The notes below the pieces were generated by a model, which had not been told where the DNA came from, ran no database searches, and saw only the letters and a program-made list of their open reading frames with translations. Both the position numbers and the translations under genes were made by a program. From JBCFBK01 sp038562555 (GTDB lineage: Bacteria > Bacteroidota > Bacteroidia > Bacteroidales > Prolixibacteraceae): a stretch of DNA of 29,847 bases. The stretch covers positions 1 through 29,847 of the forward strand of contig JBCFBK010000064.1 in NCBI GenBank assembly GCA_038562555.1, in the 5' to 3' direction. Below, piece by piece: positions 1-7,734 of this stretch. Numbering within the stretch: the first letter of the stretch is position 1; each line of letters begins with the position of its first letter.

Positions 1-538
1 TTTACTGTTCATGAATACCGGGTTTTATTTTTCAGCGCTTTCCTTCGATGTAAAAAGGCTGATGCTACTGGTGGTTTTCCTGTGCACTTTTTTGCTTCCC
101 CTCATCAGCATGGGCCTCATGAACCTGAACACCCGATTTAAGCCCGATCTCGAAAGAAGCCCCGACCGGGTTGTTCCGATGCTTTCGGCCGCTGTTTTTT
201 ATTACGTAGGTTACTACGTCCTGGGACAAATGAATGTTTTCCCGGTATACCGGATATTTATGATCTCATCGGTCCTGATCATTATCCTGCTCATGCTGGT
301 ATCAATCAGGTGGAAGATCAGCGCACACATGGCGGCTATCGGCGGATTGATCGGCGCACTGATCGCTCTTTCCCTGCGACTGGGACTGAACAGTTCCCTG
401 ATCCTTGCCGGGTTGATTGGCATTGCCGGGCTGATCGGCTCGTCGCGACTCATCCTGGAAAAGCACACAGCGATGCAGGTCTATGCCGGATTCCTAATCG
501 GTTTCAGCACGAACTTCCTGATCATCATCTATATCTGA
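1..538 (+). CDS. PAP2-like integral membrane protein, 5' end outside window
   Basis: The frame is open to the left edge (codons for Leu-Leu-Phe precede the first Met at 11), so the true start is probably upstream and this is the C-terminal 175-178 residues. It is very hydrophobic, with about five or six membrane segments. The stretch WKISAHMAAIGGLIGAL followed by SSRLILEKHTAMQVYAGFLIG resembles the C-terminal half of bacteroidetal PAP2-like (phosphatidic acid phosphatase-related) membrane proteins, where SAH and the H of KHT...QVYAG correspond to conserved histidine motifs. If so it would act on a lipid phosphate in the inner membrane; the substrate is unknown. It converges on phoB, with only 9 bases between the stop codons. 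Confidence is good for a membrane protein and moderate for the family. Confidence 0.7.
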   Translation, partial: LLFMNTGFYFSALSFDVKRLMLLVVFLCTFLLPLISMGLMNLNTRFKPDLERSPDRVVPMLSAAVFYYVGYYVLGQMNVFPVYRIFMISSVLIIILLMLVSIRWKISAHMAAIGGLIGALIALSLRLGLNSSLILAGLIGIAGLIGSSRLILEKHTAMQVYAGFLIGFSTNFLIIIYI

Positions 539-547
539 ATGTTCCGT

Positions 548-1252
548 TTATTCAACAAACTTATAGCCGATCCCTTTTAAAGTACGGATGTGATTGTTGC
601 CGATTTTTTCGCGAAGCTTGCGGATATGCACATCGATGGTACGATCGCCGACCACCACATTGTCCCCCCAGACCGAATAATAAATTTCTTCACGGGTAAA
701 TACCTTACCGGGTTTTGACACCAGCAGCGACAACAGTTCAAATTCTTTGCGCGGCAGGATCATCTCCTCTCCGCTTTTTTTGATCAGGTAGCGTTCTTTG
801 TCGATGACCAGATCGCCGATTGCCAGCGCCGTGCTGCTGTCGGCCGAAACAACGGCAGGCAAGGCCCCTCCGCCGGTTCTTTTCAACAGGGCTTTAACGC
901 GGCTGACCAATACTTTGGGTCGGATGGGCTTGGTAATATAGTCATCCGCCCCAGCCTCAAATCCCGCTATCTGTGAATAGTCTTCTCCGCGCGCAGTCAG
1001 AAAAGCGATGATGCTTCCCTGCAGGGCGGGAATTTTCCGCATCTCCTCACAGGCCGCAATGCCGTCCATCTCAGGCATCATGACATCCAGTATGATGAGC
1101 TGAGGCAGTTTTTTCGAAGCGATTTTTATGGCTTCTGCACCGTTTTGTGCCGTATAAACTTTAAAGCCTTCCTTTTCGAGGTTATAGCTGATGAATTCCA
1201 GAATATCGACTTCGTCGTCAACCAGAAGGATCTTGTATTTATCTTCACTCAT
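548..1252 (-). CDS. phoB: PhoB-like OmpR-family response regulator
   Basis: A 234-residue, two-domain response regulator. The receiver domain spans about residues 6-120, with acidic residues D12/D13, phospho-acceptor D56 in LIILDVMMPEMDG, T86 and the conserved K108 in DDYITKPIRP. The winged-helix DNA-binding domain of OmpR/PhoB type spans about 135-233, ending in DRTIDVHIRKLREKIG and the C-terminal GIGYKFVE. It lies 34 bases downstream of a PhoR-like kinase and almost certainly is its partner. The divergent neighbour is a PiT phosphate transporter, which supports phosphate control (PhoB) over another OmpR-family role. The family is certain. The phosphate assignment is inferred from context. 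Confidence 0.88.
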   Translation of the reverse strand: MSEDKYKILLVDDEVDILEFISYNLEKEGFKVYTAQNGAEAIKIASKKLPQLIILDVMMPEMDGIAACEEMRKIPALQGSIIAFLTARGEDYSQIAGFEAGADDYITKPIRPKVLVSRVKALLKRTGGGALPAVVSADSSTALAIGDLVIDKERYLIKKSGEEMILPRKEFELLSLLVSKPGKVFTREEIYYSVWGDNVVVGDRTIDVHIRKLREKIGNNHIRTLKGIGYKFVE

Positions 1253-1286
1253 ACTGACAGGTATTTAAGTTGGAAATTTAGCATTT

Positions 1287-2324
1287 CTATTTGGCTTTTT
1301 CAAGTGTAAAAGTGAAAGTAGTTCCTTCATCGACCACCGATTTAACATTAATGGTTTGTTTATGGGCCTCAATGATGTGCTTGACAATGGAAAGTCCGAG
1401 ACCGGTTCCGCCCTGTTCGCGCGACCGGGACTTGTCGGCACGGTAAAACCTTTCAAAGATCCGCGGAAGGTCAGCCTTTTCGACGCCGATCCCATTGTCC
1501 ATGACTTCAACCATCACGCTGTCTTTTAAATCGTAAAATGAAACCTTGACGAAACCGTTTTTCTTTCCGTATTTAATTGCGTTGGCCATCAGGTTACTCA
1601 TGACTTCCATAATCCTTTTTTTATCGGCACGGACCATAATGGCACGGGCAGGCCGGTCCATCAGAAGCTGGATGCTGCGTTCGTTTGCCATCATCAATTC
1701 CATTTCAAACACATCATCAATCATCCTGACCAGGTCAAAGCTCTCGACCCGGAGTTTCAGCTCACCCGATTCGAGCCTGGTAATCGACTCGAGGTCCTCG
1801 ACAATCGAAATCATCCGGTCAATACTCTTTTCCGTACGCTTTAAATATAATTTGTTGATTTTGGGATCGTCCAGTCCGCCCTCGAGTAAAGTCAGAATAT
1901 ACCCCTGAATATTGAAAATAGGGGTCTTTAATTCATGAGAAACATTTCCTACGAATTCCTTCCGGTATCTTTCCAGATCCTTCAGCCGCGTAATTTCCTG
2001 AGCCTGGTTCTTTACCCATTCTTCCACTTCTTTCCTTACGTCGGCAATAATATTGCCGTTGTACCTGTTTGGTCCCCCTTCGGTGTTTCCCTGCGCAGGC
2101 TTACTGCGGATCACTTTATAAATCGGCTCAATCTTTTCGTTGATATACTTTCTCAGAATATACAGGAACGTAAAATACTGAGCCACGAAAAAGATGATCA
2201 TCAGCAGCAACTTAACGTAAAAAGGGCTCCCCGTAAAGCTGAGAATAAAAATTATTACAAAGCTTACAGAAGTAATTATCAACGCAATATATAAGGCCAG
2301 TCTCCGTACGGGATACGTCTTCAT
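1287..2324 (-). CDS. phoR: PhoR-like sensor histidine kinase
   Basis: A 345-residue membrane histidine kinase. Two N-terminal transmembrane helices (about 10-30 and 38-57) flank only a few periplasmic residues, so there is no sizeable external sensor domain and no obvious PAS domain. The HisKA domain carries H130 in EFVGNVSHELKTP. The HATPase domain has N244/N248 in SNLMANAIKYG, the G1 box DNGIG at 276-280 and the G2 box GGTGLGL at 305-311. Missing external sensing is typical of PhoR kinases that read transporter status through the membrane, here perhaps through the PhoU-like domain of the adjacent PiT protein (inference). It is transcribed with phoB and diverges from the PiT gene. A one-mismatch -7 element (TACTTTTA) lies at 2343-2350 on this strand. 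Confidence 0.86.
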   Translation of the reverse strand: MKTYPVRRLALYIALIITSVSFVIIFILSFTGSPFYVKLLLMIIFFVAQYFTFLYILRKYINEKIEPIYKVIRSKPAQGNTEGGPNRYNGNIIADVRKEVEEWVKNQAQEITRLKDLERYRKEFVGNVSHELKTPIFNIQGYILTLLEGGLDDPKINKLYLKRTEKSIDRMISIVEDLESITRLESGELKLRVESFDLVRMIDDVFEMELMMANERSIQLLMDRPARAIMVRADKKRIMEVMSNLMANAIKYGKKNGFVKVSFYDLKDSVMVEVMDNGIGVEKADLPRIFERFYRADKSRSREQGGTGLGLSIVKHIIEAHKQTINVKSVVDEGTTFTFTLEKAK

Positions 2325-2454
2325 TCAATTCAATTTTAAGTGTAAAAGTAAAACAAAAAAATGTGTTTATCGTCTGTTCCCGTGTAACGGGATAGCTTTT
2401 ACCCAAAATCCTGCTTTCACGGAAGCGTATTTTTTCGTACATTTCTTCCGCGTA

Positions 2455-2475
2455 GTGTTAACATTAATTTAACAC
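2455..2475. promoter_or_regulatory. candidate Pho box between phoRB and PiT
   Basis: Two exact TTAACA hexamers at 2458-2463 and 2469-2474 are separated by 5 bases, giving an 11-bp period. The same stretch is also an inverted repeat (GTGTTAA, 7-base spacer, TTAACAC). TTAACA repeats about 5 bases apart are the known PhoP operator form in Bacillus, and 11-bp direct repeats are the Pho-box form in E. coli and cyanobacteria. The site lies in the divergent phoR/PiT gap, about 32 bases upstream of a -7 element for the transporter gene, a plausible place for an activator. That bacteroidetal PhoB uses this motif is inference. Confidence 0.5.
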
Positions 2476-2505
2476 CTAATCGCATTAGCTGCTGATAATA
2501 GCGTC

Positions 2506-2513
2506 TATTTTTG
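2506..2513 (+). promoter_or_regulatory. -7 promoter element for the PiT gene
   Basis: TATTTTTG matches the Bacteroidota primary sigma -7 consensus TAnnTTTG exactly and ends 22 bases before the transporter ATG. No TTTG-like -33 element sits at the usual 19-21 base distance, which fits a promoter that needs an activator bound at the upstream TTAACA repeats. Confidence 0.5.
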
Positions 2514-2535
2514 CACGCGATATATATTCTTAAGT

Positions 2536-4806
2536 ATGGAACAATACTACCTGATCTTCGTCGTAGTCTTGTTTGCTCTGGCCATTTCTGATTTGGTGGT
2601 GGGAGTGAGTAATGACGCTGTCAACTTCCTGAACTCCGCTATCGGATCAAAAGCTGCTCCGAAATGGCTTATTTTCTCGGTCGCCGGCATTGGTATATTG
2701 ATTGGAGCCAGTTTTTCAAGCGGCATGATGGAGATTGCCCGAAAAGGTATTTTCAATCCCGACATGTTTGTTTTTTCTGAAGTCATGGTCATATTCCTCA
2801 CCGTGATGCTCACCGATGTGATCCTGTTGGACATCTTCAATACGTTGGGGCTGCCTACTTCGACAACTGTTTCCATGGTCTTTGAACTGCTTGGCGCCTC
2901 TGTCGCCGCTTCGGTTATTAAAATTGTAAATTCAGGTCAAGGTCTCGTTGAGCTTTCCAGTTACATCAATTCCGAAAAAGCCTTTACGATTATTATCGGG
3001 ATCTTCCTTTCTGTGGCCATTGCCTTCTTTTTCGGGACGGTGGTCCAGTACATTGCCCGGATTATCTTTTCATTTAAAATAAGCAAAACCCTGCCCTACT
3101 ACGGCGCTTTATTCGGAGGCCTATCCATTGCTGCTATGACTCATTTCCTGATCATCAAAGGTTTAAAAGGAAGCAGCTTTGTTTCGGAAGAGATGATGGC
3201 GTATATGACGGAACATATTTTCATGATCCTGATGATCAGTTTTGTTGGCTGGACCATTGTTCTTCAGATCCTGTACTGGTTTTTCAAAATTGACATCCCG
3301 AAAATAATCGTATTAATTGGTACTTTTGGGCTTGCCATGGCCTTCGCAGGTAACGATCTGGTGAATTTTGTCGGAGCCCCGATAGCCGGATTTCAATCCT
3401 ATAATATTTGGATAGCCGGCGGAGCAACCGCGCCCGAACAGTTCTTCATGGGCGCCCTTGCCGGCGATCTCCATACTCCCGCCTTTATGCTGTTCCTTGC
3501 CGGGGTCGTGATGGTGATTACCCTGATAACTTCCCGAAAGGCCCATAACGTCATCGCCACGACGGTCGATTTATCGCGTCAGACGGAAGGAGATGAACGT
3601 TTCGGATCGTCGAAGGTTTCCAGGATCATTGTGAGAAATACCATCCTGATCAATAAGCAAGTAAGACGAATACTCCCTGATAAACTTTTGGAGCAGATTG
3701 ATTCCCGTTTTGAAAGCTTACCCGAACTTCCGCGAAAGAAAGGTGAAACAAGGGCTTCATTTGATACGATCAGGGCTGCTGTGAATCTGATTATAGCAGG
3801 GATCCTGATCTCTGTCGGCACCTCGCTGAAATTACCGTTATCGACCACCTACGTAACCTTCATGGTGGCCATGGGAACCTCCCTTTCCGACCGTGCCTGG
3901 GGCCGCGACAGCGCTGTTTATCGTATTTCGGGCGTATTTGCGGTTATTGGCGGATGGTTTATGACGGCATTTGTTGCTTTTACATTGGCAGCCATAGTCT
4001 GTACGATCATATCGGTCAGCGGAAGCTTTATGGTCTTTATCTTCATAGCTATTGTCATCTTCCTGATCGTTAAGACACAGCTTGCTTACAGAAAAAGAGC
4101 CCGCCTGAAAAAGACAGAAGACGAAGAAGGTATAACTGAAGCTGACGGAACAGAAAAAGTTGTTGAAAAAGTAAAAAAGCAGGTGGTAAACTCCGTGCTC
4201 ACCGTCAATAAAATATTCTCGCTGAGTATTGAAGGTTTTCTGGACGAAAACAGGAGTCATTTGAAAGAGGCCCGTGAACTGAAAGAAGGCTTCAACCGGA
4301 AAAGTAAGAAGATGAAAAGTAAGATTTCCAATGTGATTGACACGCTTCAGCAACAGGATTCGCTTGAAATAGGCCATTTCTACGTACAGTTGGTAGATTA
4401 TCTCCGCGAAGTCCATCATTCGTTGAATTACCTGTTGGAGCCGCTCCACGAGCATATGGAAAATAACCATAAACCATTTGTTCCCTCACAGGTTAAGGAG
4501 CTAAAGTCGTTTATGACAGCCACAAATGACTTCATGAGGTCCAGCATTGCGGTGATGAAGGAAGAGCGGTTTGATAAAATCGAATCGGTTATCAAACAAC
4601 GGGACGATCTGGTAAACAAGCTTGCCGCCATGGAAAAGGCGCAGATAAAACGGATCAAGAACAAGGAGGTAAACACCCGCAATTCCGTTCTGTTCTTCAA
4701 TATCATTTCTGAAACCAAGAACCTCCTGATGAACTACGTGAACCTGGTAAAAGTACACCGGGACTTCTTTTCAGGAGCAAAGAAACAGGAGGGAACAGCC
4801 AAATAA
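2536..4806 (+). CDS. PiT-family inorganic phosphate transporter with PhoU-like C-terminal domain
   Basis: A 756-residue ion-coupled low-affinity phosphate transporter of the inner membrane. It has the internal duplication of PiT proteins: an N-terminal signature around NDAVNFLNSAIGSK (N26, D27) and a second around AGNDLVNFVGAPIAGF (N273, D274), plus the paired motifs LGLPTSTTVS and LKLPLSTTYVTF. About ten or more membrane helices run to about residue 512. The last 244 residues are soluble, charged and helical (segments with EIGHFYVQLVDYLREVHHSL and MENNHKPF), like PhoU/DUF47 proteins that elsewhere are encoded separately beside PiT. Length is about 250 residues above minimal PiT proteins but usual for Bacteroidota. 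It diverges from phoRB and is probably under PhoB control. Confidence 0.9.
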   Translation: MEQYYLIFVVVLFALAISDLVVGVSNDAVNFLNSAIGSKAAPKWLIFSVAGIGILIGASFSSGMMEIARKGIFNPDMFVFSEVMVIFLTVMLTDVILLDIFNTLGLPTSTTVSMVFELLGASVAASVIKIVNSGQGLVELSSYINSEKAFTIIIGIFLSVAIAFFFGTVVQYIARIIFSFKISKTLPYYGALFGGLSIAAMTHFLIIKGLKGSSFVSEEMMAYMTEHIFMILMISFVGWTIVLQILYWFFKIDIPKIIVLIGTFGLAMAFAGNDLVNFVGAPIAGFQSYNIWIAGGATAPEQFFMGALAGDLHTPAFMLFLAGVVMVITLITSRKAHNVIATTVDLSRQTEGDERFGSSKVSRIIVRNTILINKQVRRILPDKLLEQIDSRFESLPELPRKKGETRASFDTIRAAVNLIIAGILISVGTSLKLPLSTTYVTFMVAMGTSLSDRAWGRDSAVYRISGVFAVIGGWFMTAFVAFTLAAIVCTIISVSGSFMVFIFIAIVIFLIVKTQLAYRKRARLKKTEDEEGITEADGTEKVVEKVKKQVVNSVLTVNKIFSLSIEGFLDENRSHLKEARELKEGFNRKSKKMKSKISNVIDTLQQQDSLEIGHFYVQLVDYLREVHHSLNYLLEPLHEHMENNHKPFVPSQVKELKSFMTATNDFMRSSIAVMKEERFDKIESVIKQRDDLVNKLAAMEKAQIKRIKNKEVNTRNSVLFFNIISETKNLLMNYVNLVKVHRDFFSGAKKQEGTAK

Positions 4807-4833
4807 AGATTCTGTTTTTAACGGCAATGAATT

Positions 4834-5220
4834 TCAGGAAGTAAAAGGAGTGAAGCCTAGCTCAGCCGCCGCATCTCTTAGAAAATCGCGCGTATAATAA
4901 TCGTTATCCACGACCACTCCGTTCCAGACCAGAATATCGAGATCAATGCAGCGGGGTCCGGATTTCGGCTGACTTCGGTCGCGGCCAAGCCGGTCTTCCA
5001 GTTCTTTCAGGTACCGGCGAAATTCGTCTGCTCCCGTGGCGGTTTCTGCTTTCACAGCACCGTTTATAAAGTCAGGCTGATCTGCCATCCCCAGGGGGGC
5101 TGTCTTTACAAATGATGAAACCTGAACCACACGGACTTCCTTTCGGAGCAAATCCAGTACGCGTTCAATGTTTTTCTCAGGATCAATATTTGATCCGATT
5201 CCGATGATGCAGGAATTCAT
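4834..5220 (-). CDS. folK: 2-amino-4-hydroxy-6-hydroxymethyldihydropteridine diphosphokinase (HPPK)
   Basis: Transfers pyrophosphate from ATP to 6-hydroxymethyl-7,8-dihydropterin in folate synthesis. Evidence: N-terminal IIGIGSNIDPEKNI, mid-protein TAPLGMADQPDFINGAV, and the family signature SGPRCIDLDILVW with the two metal-binding Asp residues at 93 and 95. At 128 residues it is about 30 shorter than E. coli FolK. The usual HPR...F.L.PL.EIAP segment after the signature is degenerate (YYTRDFLRDAAAELGF). The start is preceded by AAGGGAA, a good ribosome site, 6 bases after the stop of the FolX/FolB-like gene. It is the last gene of a three-gene pterin operon and converges on the PiT gene with a 27-base gap that holds no clear hairpin. 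Confidence 0.87.
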   Translation of the reverse strand: MNSCIIGIGSNIDPEKNIERVLDLLRKEVRVVQVSSFVKTAPLGMADQPDFINGAVKAETATGADEFRRYLKELEDRLGRDRSQPKSGPRCIDLDILVWNGVVVDNDYYTRDFLRDAAAELGFTPFTS

Positions 5221-5226
5221 TTCCCT

Positions 5227-5580
5227 TCAGCGATGAGCTTCCATTTCAAACGAAACTGACTTCGCAAAACGCAGCGCATGAGGCTTATCGACCTCCACCC
5301 TGGCCCAGACAACCCGCTCATCTTTCATGATTAAAGTCAACAGATTTTGGGTCAGTACCTCCAACAATTTAAAATGTCCCTCCTGCACATAATGGATGAT
5401 CTCTTTTGTGATCACTTTGTAATCATAGATCCCATCCGGTTCATCGTTCTCCAGTGCTTGCCGGGGGATTGCCGTTTCTATTTCGAGGTTAATCATGACG
5501 TCCTGTTTATTAACAAGCTCTTCCGGGTTAAAACCGATATAGGTCCGGAGCAACAGATTCTTTACACGAATTTTTGCCAT
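5227..5580 (-). CDS. folX: dihydroneopterin aldolase/epimerase family protein, FolX-like
   Basis: A 117-residue protein of the FolB/FolX fold. The frame stays open further upstream, but the start at 5580 is preferred: it has AAAGAGA in front, gives normal family length, and avoids overlapping the upstream SDR gene. Active-site candidates are E21 (GFNPEELVNKQD), Y54 (IYDYKVITKE) and K99 (VEVDKPHALRFAKSVS). The wording IRVKNLLLRTYIG..., ITKEIIHYVQ...FKLLEVLTQ and DKPHALRFA matches my memory of E. coli FolX (dihydroneopterin triphosphate 2'-epimerase) far better than FolB. Together with the FolM-like SDR 10 bases upstream this suggests monapterin synthesis. It could instead be this organism's sole FolB aldolase feeding FolK just downstream, or do both reactions. 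Confidence 0.75.
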   Translation of the reverse strand: MAKIRVKNLLLRTYIGFNPEELVNKQDVMINLEIETAIPRQALENDEPDGIYDYKVITKEIIHYVQEGHFKLLEVLTQNLLTLIMKDERVVWARVEVDKPHALRFAKSVSFEMEAHR

Positions 5581-5590
5581 TCTCTTTTTT

Positions 5591-6310
5591 TTACAAAAGG
5601 TTCTGCCCACCATCGCAAAACAGTAATTGTCCGGTGAGGTGATCATTGTCCAATATATAATCAAGACTCTTGAGAATTGGTTCAATCCCACCCGGCCTTT
5701 TCATTGGGATTTTTCTGGCCAGGCTCCAGAGATAGGATTCATCCTTATCTTCGGGAGGCAACGTAACACCCGGCGCAATGGCATTTACGCGGATGGCCGG
5801 TGCAAACTCCATAGCGGCCATTTTGGTTAATTCCCAAAGCGCTTTTTTGGAGAGGCTGTAAGCGGCATAGTCCGACTGGCTTGTCGTAATACGGGTATCA
5901 ACCAGATTGACGATGATACCTGTACCGGCCTTCCGGGCAAAGTCGCGGGTTAACAGAAAAGGCGCCCGGTAATTCACCATCATCAGCCTGTCGAGCAGAT
6001 CAAAATGTGATTCCTTAATCGTGGAAGCTTCAAAAACGGCCGCATTGTTGATCAGCAGATCGAGCCGACCAAACACACTCAGCACACCGGAGATGAGCTG
6101 CTCGACGGCAAAGGGATTTTGAAGATCCGACTGGAACAATACAAACTCCTGCTCCGGATATTCTTTCTGAAGCTCCGTTTGCAAACGTTCAGCCGCACGG
6201 TTCGATGTATTGTAATGCAAAGCCAGGTTCCATCCTCTCGACGCCAAATGAAGAGCGATCCCCTTTCCAATACGTCTGGCTGCCCCGGTAATAAGCGCTG
6301 TGTGTTCCAT
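5591..6310 (-). CDS. folM: short-chain dehydrogenase/reductase, FolM/pteridine reductase-like
   Basis: A 239-residue classical SDR. The Rossmann motif is TGAARRIGKGIA (residues 8-19), where Arg in the glycine-rich motif is typical of pteridine reductases (PTR1/FolM) that prefer NADPH. NNAAVF is at about 89-94, and the catalytic Tyr and Lys lie in YAAYSLSKKAL. The C-terminal half (APAIRVNAIAPGVTLPP... GGIEPILKSLDYILDNDHLTGQLLFCDGGQNL) follows E. coli FolM, dihydromonapterin/dihydrofolate reductase. It is the first gene of an operon with a FolX/FolB-like enzyme and folK, so a pterin substrate is likely. SDR membership is certain. The pterin role rests on motif and context. Confidence 0.78.
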   Translation of the reverse strand: MEHTALITGAARRIGKGIALHLASRGWNLALHYNTSNRAAERLQTELQKEYPEQEFVLFQSDLQNPFAVEQLISGVLSVFGRLDLLINNAAVFEASTIKESHFDLLDRLMMVNYRAPFLLTRDFARKAGTGIIVNLVDTRITTSQSDYAAYSLSKKALWELTKMAAMEFAPAIRVNAIAPGVTLPPEDKDESYLWSLARKIPMKRPGGIEPILKSLDYILDNDHLTGQLLFCDGGQNLL

Positions 6311-6572
6311 ATCTTTTTGAAAATTACTTGAATGAACGAAGATACTGCCATCGGTCTTAATTTTTGGCGCATACCGGCTTATTTTTTTGCCAATTGAAGC
6401 TCATTGCTGTTTTTCGGGTTCATACTCCCTACCCTGGTCTTATACCGATGGCCGGTTTCGGGCATAAAAATAACTTAAAAACATATTCTAAAAAGAAAAA
6501 TGCCTTTCTCTGAAACTAATTTTCGTTCAATTTCGAAATAATGATAAAGTCGGTTCGTTAAAAGTTAACTTT

Positions 6573-7673
6573 ATGGAAGAAAAGCTCATCACTATCGCAT
6601 TGCTGCCGTATTCCCAGGCAGAAGTTCTTCGTTCCAGATTTGAATCAGAAGGGATTGAATGTTCGCTTGAAAATGTGAATCTGATCCAGGGAGCAGTGGC
6701 CACCGGAGTGCGGGTGACCATCCATGAAAAGGATCTGAAAAGAGCTTATCCGATTCTTGACCAACTGCTGGGTAAAGAAGAGAAAACAGCGATTAAAACG
6801 GAGGATACGGTTCTCGTTCCCATCGATTTTTCAAATTATTCCTTCAAGGCATCCCTGATGGCCTTCGAGATTACCCGAAAACTAAAGTCGCGGCTTATTT
6901 TTTACCATGTCGTTCCCCAGCCCGATTTTTTTACCATTCCCTATTCGGATGTCGTTGCTTTTGATTCAGGCCTGTATGAACACATGAAAGAACGTGAAGA
7001 ACAGGCCAACGTAAATTTTCAGGCTTTTATGGCCAAACTGACCAGTTACATTGGACCGAAAAACTGGGAAGCGGTTGAATCGGAACACATGATCAAGATG
7101 GGATATCCGGAAGATGACATCCTTTATTTCACTGAAAAACACCCTCCCCGCCTCATCGTCATGGGCATTAAAGGACCAGATGAAGCTCATCAGGAGATCA
7201 TGGGAAGCACCACTGCGGGAGTGATTTATAAATCGAAAGTTCCCGTTCTCGTGATTCCCGAAAAAGCGCCCCTGCTGAACCTGGCGGCATTGAAAAAAGT
7301 AGTTTATGCCACTAATTTTGATCAAAAAGACCTGGTATCGATCGAAAAACTACTGGGACTGCTGAAGCCATTTAATGCCAGGGTTTACTGCCTCCACGTT
7401 GGCAACAGCGATATGAAGGAATGGTCGGAAGCAAGACTGGAGAGCATGAGCAGCATGTTGAAGAAGAGATACCCGGACACTGAGATTGAATGTGTCATGG
7501 TCCATGGATCGGATATCCTCACCGATCTGGAAAACTATATTGAAGAGAACGATATTGATATTCTTTCGCTGACCACGCACAAGCGGAATATGATCACCCG
7601 GATCTTCAATCCAAGCATTGCCCGGAAGATGGTGTTCCACGTGAAAACACCCTTGCTGGTGTTCCACTCATAA
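6573..7673 (+). CDS. DUF2007 plus tandem universal stress protein domains
   Basis: A 366-residue soluble cytoplasmic protein. Residues about 5-66 (LITIALLPYSQAEVLRSRFESEGIEC) look like DUF2007, a small putative signal-transducing domain. Residues about 77-230 form a UspA domain with an intact ATP-binding motif G-2X-G-9X-GS (G198, G201, G211) ending in KVPVLVIP. Residues about 240-366 form a second Usp domain whose ATP motif is degenerate (ending FHVKTPLLVFHS). Such pairs usually place one nucleotide-binding and one silent domain in a single chain. It stands alone, divergent from the pterin operon and ended by a hairpin terminator. The signal it answers to cannot be read from sequence. Confidence 0.83.
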   Translation: MEEKLITIALLPYSQAEVLRSRFESEGIECSLENVNLIQGAVATGVRVTIHEKDLKRAYPILDQLLGKEEKTAIKTEDTVLVPIDFSNYSFKASLMAFEITRKLKSRLIFYHVVPQPDFFTIPYSDVVAFDSGLYEHMKEREEQANVNFQAFMAKLTSYIGPKNWEAVESEHMIKMGYPEDDILYFTEKHPPRLIVMGIKGPDEAHQEIMGSTTAGVIYKSKVPVLVIPEKAPLLNLAALKKVVYATNFDQKDLVSIEKLLGLLKPFNARVYCLHVGNSDMKEWSEARLESMSSMLKKRYPDTEIECVMVHGSDILTDLENYIEENDIDILSLTTHKRNMITRIFNPSIARKMVFHVKTPLLVFHS

Positions 7674-7708
7674 GACAAAAAACCGGTTGAAAGCCGGTTT
7701 TTTGTCTT
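7672..7708. terminator. bidirectional rho-independent terminator
   Basis: A perfect 15-bp inverted repeat: the left arm 7672-7686 and right arm 7694-7708 enclose a 7-base loop. Each arm carries a CCGG core and a run of six A or T, so the transcript ends in a U-tract in either direction. It sits between the convergent Usp gene (its left arm overlaps the stop codon) and the BNR-4 gene, and should end both transcripts, closing the polysaccharide locus. Confidence 0.92.
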
Positions 7709-7734
7709 ATCTGAACGGATTCCTTTATAACTTG

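Noticed and set aside
3838..4470. A 210-codon minus-strand ORF within the PiT gene.
   Set aside because: It is antisense to the PhoU-like coding region and matches no family; long shadows are common opposite helical, charged proteins.
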